A DNA stretch of 64,000 bases from Clostridiales bacterium UBA3678 (GTDB lineage Bacteria; Bacillota; Clostridia; TANB77; CAG-508): positions 117,468 through 181,467 of the forward strand of contig DFJF01000004.1 of assembly GCA_002372935.1 (NCBI GenBank), given 5' to 3'. Below are positions 52,004-60,207 of the stretch, one piece after another; the first letter of the stretch is position 1; each line of letters starts with the position of its first letter. The notes under the pieces are model-generated. The model was given only the letters and a program-made list of their open reading frames with translations. It did no database searches and was not told where the DNA came from. Made by a program: the position numbers and the translations under genes.

Positions 52004-53965
52004 ATGATAGTATATGAAGCAACAAAGCAACTTTTTGTAGAAGATGTTGTGCAAGACAGAATTGAAGAAAATATAGATAGAAAATTTTATGAGAAGATGG
52101 GATATCATACATCTCAAAATGAAAGAAAAGCATGGAATAATTCTATGCAATATATGATGAAAGTTTTAATTGATAACAATATACCAGGAAATGTAGGAAT
52201 TGCAATTGAATTCAAAATTCCAAATACATCTAAAAGAGTAGATTTTATAATTACAGGTAAAGATGGAAAACTTAAAAATACTGCTATTATTGTTGAATTA
52301 AAACAATGGACAGAGGCTGATATAGTTGAAGGAAAAGATGGAATTGTACAAGCATATACAGGATATGCATTAAGAGAAGTAGCACATCCTTCATACCAAG
52401 CTTGGTCTTATGCAACGACAATAGAAGACTATAATGAAACAGTGCAAGAAAGACAAATAGATTTACATCCATGTGCATATCTTCATAATTATTTAACAGT
52501 AACACCTCCAACACTATTAGCAGATAATTATAAATATTACTTAGAGAAAGCACCTGCATTTATAAAGGGAGATGTTGAAAAATTAAGAGATTTCATAAAC
52601 AAATATATTAAATATGGCGATGATAAAGAAACACTATATATGATTGAAAATGGAAAAATAAGACCTTCTAAATCGTTACAAGATGCATTATCTAGTATGC
52701 TAAAAGGTAATGACGAATTTGTAATGATAGATGATCAAAAACTTGTTTATGAAACAGCATTAGAAATGGCAAGAAAATCATATAGAGATGGAAAGAAGAG
52801 AGTTTTAGTTGTTAAAGGTGGACCTGGAACAGGAAAATCAGTTTTAGCAATTAATCTTTTAGTAAAACTAACTAATGAAAATATGGTTTGTTCATATGTT
52901 ACAAAAAATGCAGCACCAAGAAATGTATATGCAACAAAATTGAGTGGAGATTTTAGGAAAACAAGAATTAATAATTTATTTAAAGGTTCGGGTTCATTTG
53001 TAGAATCTGCAGAAAATGAATTTGATGTTTTAATAGTAGATGAAGCACATAGATTAAATGCAAAATCTGGAATGTTTCAAAACTTAGGAGAAAATCAAAT
53101 AAAAGAAATTATTAAGGCTTCTAAATTTTCAATATTTTTCATAGATGAATCACAAAGAGTAACCTTAAAGGATATAGGAAGTATTGATGAAATACAAAAA
53201 TATATAAAACAAGCTAATGCTGAATCAGAAGTAATGGAATTGGAATCACAATTTAGATGTAATGGTTCAGATGGATATATTGCATGGCTAGATGATGTAT
53301 TAGATATAAGAAAAACAGCTAATAGTGATGGATTTGATTTAGATTATGATATCAAGGTATGTGATACTCCAAATGAAGTAAGAGATTTGATATTTGAAAA
53401 GAATAAAATAAATAATAAAGCTAGATTATTAGCAGGATATTGTTGGAATTGGATAAAAGATGGAAAAAATAAATCAGATGTGTATGATATAAATATTCCA
53501 GAATACAATTTTGCAATGAGTTGGAATTTAGGCAATAGCCAAACATGGGCAATAGATGCTGAATCAGTAAATGAAATTGGATGTATACATACTGCTCAAG
53601 GACTTGAATTTGATTATATTGGTGTAATTATTGGAGACGACTTAAGGTATGAAAATGATAAAATAATTACTGATGTAACAAAAAGAGCTAAAACAGATCA
53701 ATCTATAAAAGGGATTAATAAGCTAAGTAGAGAGGACTCTGAAAAAGCTAATAAAATAGCAGATGAAATAATTAAGAATACATATAGAACATTAATGACA
53801 AGAGGACAGAAAGGCTGTTATATTTATTGCACAGATAAAAAATTAGCAGATTATTTAAAGAAAAGATTAAACCAAAAGAATGAGATTATTTATTCAATAG
53901 ATGAAGACGAAGATAATGATAGCTTAATGGTTGCTGAAGAAGGAGAAAAATATAGATATGAGTAA
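52004..53965 (+). CDS. DUF2075 nuclease-helicase (Schlafen-like helicase group)
   Basis: 653 residues. The N-terminal third holds a PD-(D/E)XK-like nuclease core (RVDFIITGKDG, IIVELKQW). The rest is a superfamily 1-type ATPase: Walker A GGPGTGKS, Walker B VLIVDEAHRL, FFIDESQRV, QFRCNGSDGY, HTAQGLEFDYIGVIIG and TRGQKGCYIY. Predicted DNA or RNA helicase with nuclease activity. I use the ATG at 52,004; an upstream in-frame start overlaps the GGGGG ribosome site. Confidence 0.88.
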   Translation: MIVYEATKQLFVEDVVQDRIEENIDRKFYEKMGYHTSQNERKAWNNSMQYMMKVLIDNNIPGNVGIAIEFKIPNTSKRVDFIITGKDGKLKNTAIIVELKQWTEADIVEGKDGIVQAYTGYALREVAHPSYQAWSYATTIEDYNETVQERQIDLHPCAYLHNYLTVTPPTLLADNYKYYLEKAPAFIKGDVEKLRDFINKYIKYGDDKETLYMIENGKIRPSKSLQDALSSMLKGNDEFVMIDDQKLVYETALEMARKSYRDGKKRVLVVKGGPGTGKSVLAINLLVKLTNENMVCSYVTKNAAPRNVYATKLSGDFRKTRINNLFKGSGSFVESAENEFDVLIVDEAHRLNAKSGMFQNLGENQIKEIIKASKFSIFFIDESQRVTLKDIGSIDEIQKYIKQANAESEVMELESQFRCNGSDGYIAWLDDVLDIRKTANSDGFDLDYDIKVCDTPNEVRDLIFEKNKINNKARLLAGYCWNWIKDGKNKSDVYDINIPEYNFAMSWNLGNSQTWAIDAESVNEIGCIHTAQGLEFDYIGVIIGDDLRYENDKIITDVTKRAKTDQSIKGINKLSREDSEKANKIADEIIKNTYRTLMTRGQKGCYIYCTDKKLADYLKKRLNQKNEIIYSIDEDEDNDSLMVAEEGEKYRYE

Positions 53966-54119
53966 TGATATTGATATGTTTGCAAAGTTTTTAGCAGAAA
54001 CAGATAAAATGTTAATAGAAAATGATCAAAAGTATAATTTAACAAGAGAACAAAAAGAGCTTTTAAAACAATTTGTTGATGAGTGCTACAAAAATTATAA
54101 AAATAAAAAAATGTTATAA
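53958..54119 (+). CDS. Small acidic protein overlapping the DUF2075 gene
   Basis: 53 residues, helical and charged (DMFAKFLAETDKMLIENDQK, KELLKQFVDECYKNY). Its ATG overlaps the DUF2075 stop, a sign of translational coupling, with AAGGAG upstream. Possibly an accessory subunit or regulator of the MazG-DUF2075 pair; no family recognised. Confidence 0.65.
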   Translation: MSNDIDMFAKFLAETDKMLIENDQKYNLTREQKELLKQFVDECYKNYKNKKML

Positions 54120-54226
54120 AAGATATTGACAAAGAAACAAATGTTTGATATAAATATAAAAGCAGTTTTTAAAAATATATAGTAACGAGTAAGGATAATA
54201 TATATAAATATTAATTGAGGTAGAAA

Positions 54227-54703
54227 ATGCGTACAATGTTATTAAGTTTAAAACCCGATATTTTTGAATTAATAAGAAATGGAAAAAAAATATTTGAATA
54301 TAGACATCAGTTTTATAATGAACCAGTAGGAGCATATTTATATATTAGTAAACCAATTCAAAAAATAGTTGGATATATTGAATTTGACAAAAGAATTGAA
54401 TTAAAAGATTGGAAGAATAAATACAAAGATAATTTAGAAGTAAGTAAAAGAATTGATGATTATATTTCAAGAAATTACAAGTATGCAATGCCAATTAACA
54501 AATTTAAAATGACAACAGAAATTCCTTTAAGTGATTTAAAAAATAATCTTGAAAAATTTATTATTCCAGAATCATATTATTATTTGGATAATTTTATTGA
54601 GTTAAAAGAATATATAGAGAAAAATATAGATTTTACAGATGAAGTAGTAGAAAATAATTTCCAAGTAGTAACAGATGAAAATATTTGTAGGAAAAAATAT
54701 TAA
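54227..54703 (+). CDS. PUA/ASCH-like domain protein
   Basis: 158 residues. LLSLKPDIFELIRNGKKIFE followed by YRHQFY resembles the start of ASCH/PUA-like domains, and VGAYLYISKPIQKIVGYIEF is the following beta core. ASCH-fold proteins bind or cut nucleic acids, including modified bases. Context places it between the DUF2075 unit and a DNA methyltransferase. TTGAGG precedes the ATG. Confidence 0.7.
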   Translation: MRTMLLSLKPDIFELIRNGKKIFEYRHQFYNEPVGAYLYISKPIQKIVGYIEFDKRIELKDWKNKYKDNLEVSKRIDDYISRNYKYAMPINKFKMTTEIPLSDLKNNLEKFIIPESYYYLDNFIELKEYIEKNIDFTDEVVENNFQVVTDENICRKKY

Positions 54704-54766
54704 TGCAATCTAGGGGTTTGCATTCTAACAAAAAATACAATACAATATAAGAGAAAGAGGTGCAAA

Positions 54767-55930
54767 ATGAAAGAATATAAAGTAGGAAGTTTATTTGCTG
54801 GAGTTGGTGGAATATGTTTAGGATTTCAAAACGCTAAAAGTGAAAACGCTAAATATAAACTATTATGGGCAAATGAAATAGATGAATATGCGTGTGCTAC
54901 ATATAAGAACAATTTTAAACATACTTTATTACAAGGAGATATAAAATTAGTATTACATCCTGAGTTAGCAAAGGATAATGAAGAAAAGAAGTATTATGAA
55001 AATCTTCACGAAATAATTTTAAAAGAGCCTATAGATATTTTAAATGGAGGATTTCCTTGTCAAGCATTTAGTATTGCAGGAGAACAAAAAGGTTTTAATG
55101 ATGAAAGAGGAAATTTATTTTTAAATATTATAGATTTAATTAATATGTTAGGAGAGAAATTCTATAAACCTAGAGTATTGTTTTTAGAAAATGTTAAGAA
55201 CCTACAAGCACACGATAATGGAAGAACGTATAAAGTTATTAAACAAAAATTAGAAGAATGTGGTTATAAGATATTTGAAAAAGTACTAAATACAATGGAA
55301 TATTCGGATTTACCACAAAATAGGGAAAGAATATATATTATAGGTTTATCAAATGAAGAAGATATAGAATTATTTAACTTATATAATAAGGATGTCCTTT
55401 CTAATTTGCATAATAATAAGACATCTGAGGATAGAGTAAATGATATTAAAAGGGTAATTAATTATGATTTAACAAAAGAAAACGCAGAAAAGTATTATTA
55501 TACAAAAACAAAATATCCTAATTATTTTGTTTCACTTGATGAATTCAAAAATTCTGATAAAGAAAATAGAATAAATTTAGATGAGCAAATTGACGAAATG
55601 TATCAATTCTATCAATGCCGTAGAGGAATGTATGTTAGAAAAAATAAAAGTGGTGTTTGTCCTACATTAACAGCTAATATGGGAACAGGTGGGCATAATG
55701 TACCATTAATCAAAGTTAGTGATGGTATTAGAAAATTAACACCTACTGAAACATTTAAATTACAAGGATTTCCGGTAGGAAATGGATATAATTTACCTAA
55801 AGAGTTTAAAGGAAAGAAATATCCTGATTCACAATTATATAAACAAGCAGGAAATGCAGTTTCAGTTCCAGTTATAACAATTTTATCAGAAGAAATTTTG
55901 AAAATTTTAGAAAAAAATGATAATAAATAA
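54767..55930 (+). CDS. DNA (cytosine-5-)-methyltransferase of a type II system
   Basis: 387 residues. Motif I is SLFAGVGG, motif IV GGFPCQAFS with catalytic Cys98, motif VI FLENVKNL, motif VIII QNRERIYIIG, and motif X QAGNAVSVPV. The target-recognition region lies between VIII and X. With the Bsp6I-family endonuclease downstream, the expected target is GCNGC, methylated to protect host DNA. AGAGGTG precedes the ATG. Confidence 0.93.
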   Translation: MKEYKVGSLFAGVGGICLGFQNAKSENAKYKLLWANEIDEYACATYKNNFKHTLLQGDIKLVLHPELAKDNEEKKYYENLHEIILKEPIDILNGGFPCQAFSIAGEQKGFNDERGNLFLNIIDLINMLGEKFYKPRVLFLENVKNLQAHDNGRTYKVIKQKLEECGYKIFEKVLNTMEYSDLPQNRERIYIIGLSNEEDIELFNLYNKDVLSNLHNNKTSEDRVNDIKRVINYDLTKENAEKYYYTKTKYPNYFVSLDEFKNSDKENRINLDEQIDEMYQFYQCRRGMYVRKNKSGVCPTLTANMGTGGHNVPLIKVSDGIRKLTPTETFKLQGFPVGNGYNLPKEFKGKKYPDSQLYKQAGNAVSVPVITILSEEILKILEKNDNK

Positions 55931-55935
55931 GAAGA

Positions 55936-55964
55936 AAGAGCAATTAAAATTTGCTCTCTTTTTT
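55936..55964. terminator. Terminator between methyltransferase and glycosylase genes
   Basis: AGAGCAA and TTGCTCT arms followed by CTTTTTT; serves both convergent genes. Confidence 0.7.
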
Positions 55965-56606
55965 GTATTCTGAAAATTTTATTTTTGTATATCCAAGATC
56001 TAAAGCCTTATATAAATATCGAGAAGCTACTGATGAATATTGACCCCATTTCCTACATTTTTTTATTATAGAGTTTCTATCTGTTTTATTTGTATTATAT
56101 AACCATGAATAACTTTGAATAAAAGCCATATCTTCATAGGGTAAAATATCATCTCTACCAAGAACGAAGATTAAATACATTTTAGATGTCCATTTTCCGA
56201 TTCCTCTTATTTTTTGTAAATCTCTTTCTATTTCAGAATTATTTTTTTTATCAAAAGATTTAAAATCAATTTCATTATTTAATACTGAATTTGATAAATT
56301 CTTAATGTAACCAATTTTTGAATTTGAAATCCCAATATTTCTTAGTTCTGTGTAATCAAGATTTAATATTTTTTTTGGTGTTATATCATTTTTACATAAA
56401 TTTAAAAGTCTATTATATAGTACATCTGCAACTTTGTTTGAAAGCATTTGACCTATAATAGTTTTAATTAAAAAAGTATAAGGATTATCGTATAGTGTAT
56501 AAGACAAATCACCTATTAAATTAAATAAAATGTTTAAATTACTATCTTTTTTTGAAAGATATTTTATTGACTCTGAATTATTATTTAAAATAACTATTTT
56601 ACTCAT
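55944..56606 (-). CDS. AlkA-like HhH-GPD DNA glycosylase
   Basis: 220 residues. The helix-hairpin-helix IRGIGKWTSKMYLIFVLG is followed by DDILPYEDMAF, where the Asp aligns with the catalytic Asp of AlkA/3-methyladenine glycosylase II. No Fe-S cysteines. It is inside the restriction-modification locus, pointing toward the methyltransferase. It could repair T:G or alkylation damage linked to m5C, or act in defence. AAGGTGA precedes the ATG. Confidence 0.8.
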   Translation of the reverse strand: MSKIVILNNNSESIKYLSKKDSNLNILFNLIGDLSYTLYDNPYTFLIKTIIGQMLSNKVADVLYNRLLNLCKNDITPKKILNLDYTELRNIGISNSKIGYIKNLSNSVLNNEIDFKSFDKKNNSEIERDLQKIRGIGKWTSKMYLIFVLGRDDILPYEDMAFIQSYSWLYNTNKTDRNSIIKKCRKWGQYSSVASRYLYKALDLGYTKIKFSEYKKESKF

Positions 56607-56668
56607 ATTATATTCACCTTACAAGAAATTATCATATTTTAATAAAAAAAGCAATATTGAAAATTGTA

Positions 56669-56697
56669 TTTGCATTTATTATATTTAATAATGCAAA
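56669..56697. promoter_or_regulatory. Inverted repeat, candidate controller-protein operator
   Basis: TTTGCATT (56,669-56,676) and AATGCAAA (56,690-56,697) are exact inverted arms 13 bases apart, 61 bases before the HTH gene and between the divergent glycosylase and HTH genes. Confidence 0.5.
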
Positions 56698-56757
56698 GTT
56701 ACAGTTTGTTTTAATAATTTATCTTTTTTTGTAAAATAATCTCGAAGGAGGAAGTAT

Positions 56758-56988
56758 ATGGATAATAAACATTCAGAGAAGTATATAAGAATAGGATTAA
56801 ATATTTCTTTACAAAGAAAATTAAAAAAGATGACACAAATTGAATTGGCTGAAAAGATAGGTATAAGTAGAACTCATATGAGTAATATAGAAGCACCTAA
56901 TATGGTAACGCCAGTTTCTTTAGAAGTAATTTTTGACATATGCGATGTCCTAAATATATCTCCAGAAGTGTTATTTAAAATGAATTAA
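56758..56988 (+). CDS. XRE-family HTH controller (C protein-like)
   Basis: 76 residues with MTQIELAEKIGISRTHMSNIE and a dimerisation tail. Size and position just before a restriction endonuclease gene match C proteins that delay endonuclease expression until methylation is done. GAAGGAGG precedes the ATG. Confidence 0.85.
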   Translation: MDNKHSEKYIRIGLNISLQRKLKKMTQIELAEKIGISRTHMSNIEAPNMVTPVSLEVIFDICDVLNISPEVLFKMN

Positions 56989-57007
56989 TTCATATATAAG
57001 AGAAGAT

Positions 57008-57565
57008 ATGAAACAAGTAAAAGTAAAATTAAAAGATAATACAATAGTAATTGGTGATGAATTTGATATGGAAGATTACAAAAAATTTAAACAAATCTTC
57101 CGTAAGTGGACTGATATTAATTCTGATTTAAAACAATTTGGAGGAAGAAACTTAAATGTACCAGATGTATTCAGTGAAGCTCTATATTGTATATTTTTTA
57201 ATGCAGTAAGAACAAATGGAACAGCTCATTCATATGATGCTGTCGATAAAGAAACTGGTGAAGGAATTCAAATAAAATCAGCTTCTATACAAAATGATTG
57301 TACTTCATTTGGTCCAACTTCAACATGGGACAAATTGATTTTTGCAGATTTAGCACCTAATGGAAGTGTGGACGGAAATGTTTGGTTTTATGAAATAGAT
57401 TCGACCAATATTTACAATATTATTTTAAATACTAAAAAAGCTGAAACATTTAGAGATCAACAGTTACAAGGCAGAAGACCTAGACTTTCAATAAAAGATA
57501 AAATAATTAATCCTTTAAGATTAAAACCAATAAAGAAAATAAATTTAATGGAAGATGAGGATTAG
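57008..57565 (+). CDS. Bsp6I-family type II restriction endonuclease
   Basis: 185 residues. FGGRNLNVPDVFSEALYCIF, VRTNGTAHSYDAVD, EGIQIKSASIQNDCTSFGP and TSTWDKLIFADLAPNG match my recollection of the Bsp6I endonuclease family (recognises GCNGC). DAVDKETGEGIQIKSAS has the layout of a PD-(D/E)XK active site with Gln before Ile-Lys. It is 19 bases after the HTH gene and 12 bases before the next gene. Ribosome site is weak, which may keep expression low. Confidence 0.85.
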   Translation: MKQVKVKLKDNTIVIGDEFDMEDYKKFKQIFRKWTDINSDLKQFGGRNLNVPDVFSEALYCIFFNAVRTNGTAHSYDAVDKETGEGIQIKSASIQNDCTSFGPTSTWDKLIFADLAPNGSVDGNVWFYEIDSTNIYNIILNTKKAETFRDQQLQGRRPRLSIKDKIINPLRLKPIKKINLMEDED

Positions 57566-57577
57566 GGGGAATAATTA

Positions 57578-58696
57578 ATGAAAGAAGTTAGTTTTAATAG
57601 GGATGATATTATTGAAAGAGTATATTTTATAACGAAATTAGTTCAGAATCAAAAAGGTACAACAATGCAAGGGGCATTAACATCTAAGAGTGATTCAATG
57701 GGTGGTATATTTGATAGATTTATAAATACAATATCAGATTCGTTGGTTTTTGAAAAAATTATTTTACCACAAATAAAAACGAAAAAGAAAGTTAATGTAA
57801 TAAATGATTACTATTATTATGATCCAAAAAAATCAGTTTCAGGAATAGCACCAGATATTTTTGGAATTACTGTAAATGGAAAACAAATTCGTTTTACGAA
57901 ATTTAATAATAAGTGGGAAGCTGAAAAAGGAATGCCACAAATTGAAATAAAGACATTTAAAGCAAAAGATCAAATGATTAGCCTTAGAGATCAAGGCTAT
58001 TCTGAATATATGATATTTGTAGATTTAGATTTAAGAATAGATTATTTAGTACCATTTTTAGATTCTAAATTATTAAACAAAAATATTGCTAAAAAAATGC
58101 AAATGGATGATAAAGTATTTATTGAAAAAGATAAAAATACAAGAGTTACTAAAATAACTCCTATAGATTATTCATCTGATGTCATAGGAACGCTAAAATT
58201 AATTGCTGTTACAAATGCTACTGATTTTATGAAACAAGCTACTTTATGTGGTGGAAATGTAAGTGTACAAAGAATGAAAGAAATGAATGCTAGAAAAACA
58301 AACATGAGATCAAATCTATTACATGATAAATTAAGTTCATATGCAAATAAAAGCCCTCGTGTAAAGAAACTATATGAATTTAATAAATTATGGAGAGAAA
58401 AGATGAGTATTAGTGAGAATACTGCAATATTAGACTTTTCAGCTGATAATATAGAAAATATTGAAATATGTAAGTACAATAATGATGGAATGGTAATTAC
58501 TGCTTTAGAAAATGGTTGTAGCTTTAACGGTATGCAATTAGAAGTAGGAAGACAATACCCAGTTAAATTTGCAACATTAGACAGAACAGGAAATAATGGA
58601 AGTGAATATTTTATGCAAAAACAATGTGCATTTTATTTAAATGGCATAGAAAATAAACTCATAAAAGAATTAGAAAAAATAATAAAAAGTAATTAA
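57578..58696 (+). CDS. Putative PD-(D/E)XK nuclease, unrecognised partner of the Bsp6I-like system
   Basis: 372 residues. GIAPDIFG followed 30-odd residues later by PQIEIKTFKAKDQ gives the Asp...Glu-x-Lys pattern of PD-(D/E)XK nucleases, then YSEYMIFVDLDL. The C-terminal part (270-372) looks like a separate small beta domain. It starts 12 bases after the endonuclease stop with GGGGGAA before the ATG, so is co-transcribed. I do not recognise the family. It may be a second endonuclease, a specificity partner or an unrelated defence gene. Confidence 0.6.
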   Translation: MKEVSFNRDDIIERVYFITKLVQNQKGTTMQGALTSKSDSMGGIFDRFINTISDSLVFEKIILPQIKTKKKVNVINDYYYYDPKKSVSGIAPDIFGITVNGKQIRFTKFNNKWEAEKGMPQIEIKTFKAKDQMISLRDQGYSEYMIFVDLDLRIDYLVPFLDSKLLNKNIAKKMQMDDKVFIEKDKNTRVTKITPIDYSSDVIGTLKLIAVTNATDFMKQATLCGGNVSVQRMKEMNARKTNMRSNLLHDKLSSYANKSPRVKKLYEFNKLWREKMSISENTAILDFSADNIENIEICKYNNDGMVITALENGCSFNGMQLEVGRQYPVKFATLDRTGNNGSEYFMQKQCAFYLNGIENKLIKELEKIIKSN

Positions 58697-58723
58697 ATAA
58701 TATAACAAATAAAAGGAAAGTAA

Positions 58724-58985
58724 TATGAAATTAAAAATAGGAAAAATTTATAGATATTCAAATCAAAACAAATCAGAAGATTCAGAAATAAGAAAAAGTG
58801 AAGCAGTACCAATCGTATTTTGTGAAAGAATGAATTATGACAATAGAACTAAATAAAATTTAAAATTTCAAGGTTTTGGAGTTTTAGATAGTGCAAAGCT
58901 AATTATTTCACCTAACAAAAAGGAAAAAGCAGTTCAAATTGTTATAAGACAAGCTGAGTTAAAATGTAAAGAGATGATAGGATAA
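58724..58985 (+). pseudogene. Decayed small gene before the HEPN-like gene
   Basis: From ATG 58,724, MKLKIG is followed by a frame break at the GGG at 58,739-58,741. In the corrected frame YRYSNQNKSEDSEIRKSE and VPIVFCERMNYDNRTK follow, then an in-frame TAA, then FQGFGVLDSAKLIISP to a stop at 58,983-58,985. So at least one shift and one nonsense codon. AAAGGAAAG precedes the ATG. No family named. Confidence 0.6.
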
Positions 58986-59849
58986 ATGAATAATGAAATA
59001 AAGGATGTTTTTGAGGATATAAACAATATATTTATAAACAAATTACAAGAAGCTAAAAAAGAGATAAATAATTCTATAGAGATCGAATTATTTAATGATT
59101 GTATTGATACATATAAACGTGCGTATAGACTAGTAGATAATAATAGATTATTGGATGGAATAGTTTTAACAAGGAATGCATTTGAATTAATGATGATGCT
59201 ATTTGGAATTAGAATAGATGCAAATGTAAGAAAAGAATATTGTAAAGAAGATAGTTATGAGTGTTATCTTGAAAGAAGAAAGATAAATAAAAAAGCAAAG
59301 GATTATTTATCACAAAGTTATTTAAGAAAAATAATATTAAAAAAATATGAGAACATAGAAGAAGATTATAACAAAATATATAATGTCTTATCTAAATTTG
59401 CTCATCCAACAATTCATAGGAATATGCTAAGATTTTTTGAAAGAGAAAAAGCAGATGTCGTTTTATTATATCTTAATGTAATAATGGTTTTACCAATTTT
59501 ATTTTTAGAAATACTTTATGAAGAAAATATAATAGTTGATGAAACTTTTCAAGATTTAGTAATATTTAAATATATTATAGAAAAGCTTACTTTAATTTAT
59601 TTTTGCAATTATATGGATAAGGATAAACTAAAAGAAGTAAATAAATATGCATTTTTAGATATTAATAAAGATTATTATAATAAGATGGAAGATATAATAA
59701 AAAAAGAGCTCAAAGAAATTGAAAAAGAATCAACAGATAATCAAGAAAAATATAAACAAGCAATAGAAAAAGTTTTATCAAAAGTTGAATATTATAATAT
59801 TGCTAAAAAATTAATAGATTTAAAACTAATTAATGGAGAGAAAGAATGA
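58986..59849 (+). CDS. DUF5677/HEPN-like helical protein
   Basis: 287 residues, all helical. IVLTRNAFELMMMLFGIRID and LSKFAHPTIHRNMLRFFE resemble DUF5677-type HEPN-like proteins (an Arg near helix 2, then a SxxxH-type helix), but the strict RxxxxH ribonuclease motif is not evident. A long charged C-terminal coiled coil follows. It overlaps the next gene by 4 bases. Probable defence or toxin-like role by context only. Confidence 0.55.
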   Translation: MNNEIKDVFEDINNIFINKLQEAKKEINNSIEIELFNDCIDTYKRAYRLVDNNRLLDGIVLTRNAFELMMMLFGIRIDANVRKEYCKEDSYECYLERRKINKKAKDYLSQSYLRKIILKKYENIEEDYNKIYNVLSKFAHPTIHRNMLRFFEREKADVVLLYLNVIMVLPILFLEILYEENIIVDETFQDLVIFKYIIEKLTLIYFCNYMDKDKLKEVNKYAFLDINKDYYNKMEDIIKKELKEIEKESTDNQEKYKQAIEKVLSKVEYYNIAKKLIDLKLINGEKE

Positions 59850-60085
59850 AAATAAAATGTTTGAATTGTAATGATATTATTGAATCTAAACATAGGCATG
59901 ACTTATTAAGCTGCAAATGTAATAATTGTTATATTGATGGTGGACAAGATTATTTACATTTTGGAGGAAATGATTTTAGTAAAATCCTAATTATTTTTGA
60001 TGATGGCACAGAAGTATTGGCAAATGATGAAGAAAAATATAAAAAGAAATATGAGGAATGGGAAGAAAATAAATACTTAAATTAA
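59846..60085 (+). CDS. Zinc-ribbon protein (DUF7695-like)
   Basis: 79 residues. CLNCNDIIESKHRHD, then CKCNNC, then DGGQDYLHFGG and an acidic Lys/Glu tail: a compact zinc ribbon with the ESKHRHD signature of small phage and accessory-genome proteins. Translationally coupled (ATGA overlap) to the preceding HEPN-like gene, which makes a two-gene unit, possibly toxin and modulator. Confidence 0.65.
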   Translation: MKIKCLNCNDIIESKHRHDLLSCKCNNCYIDGGQDYLHFGGNDFSKILIIFDDGTEVLANDEEKYKKKYEEWEENKYLN

Positions 60086-60110
60086 TTTAAATAAATAAAA
60101 TCACAGAAGA

Positions 60111-60160
60111 AAAGCAAAGTATGATAGTAATTAATAATTACATGATTATTTTGCTTTTTT
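60111..60160 (+). terminator. Long hairpin terminator
   Basis: AAAAGCAAA pairs with TTTGCTTTT, with an inner GTAATT/AATTAC stem and several matched bases between; T run at the end. It separates the HEPN-like/zinc-ribbon pair from the next unit. Confidence 0.7.
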
Positions 60161-60207
60161 GATAATAAAAAGAAATTTAGAATATTTTAGAAATATAAGG
60201 AGTTATA

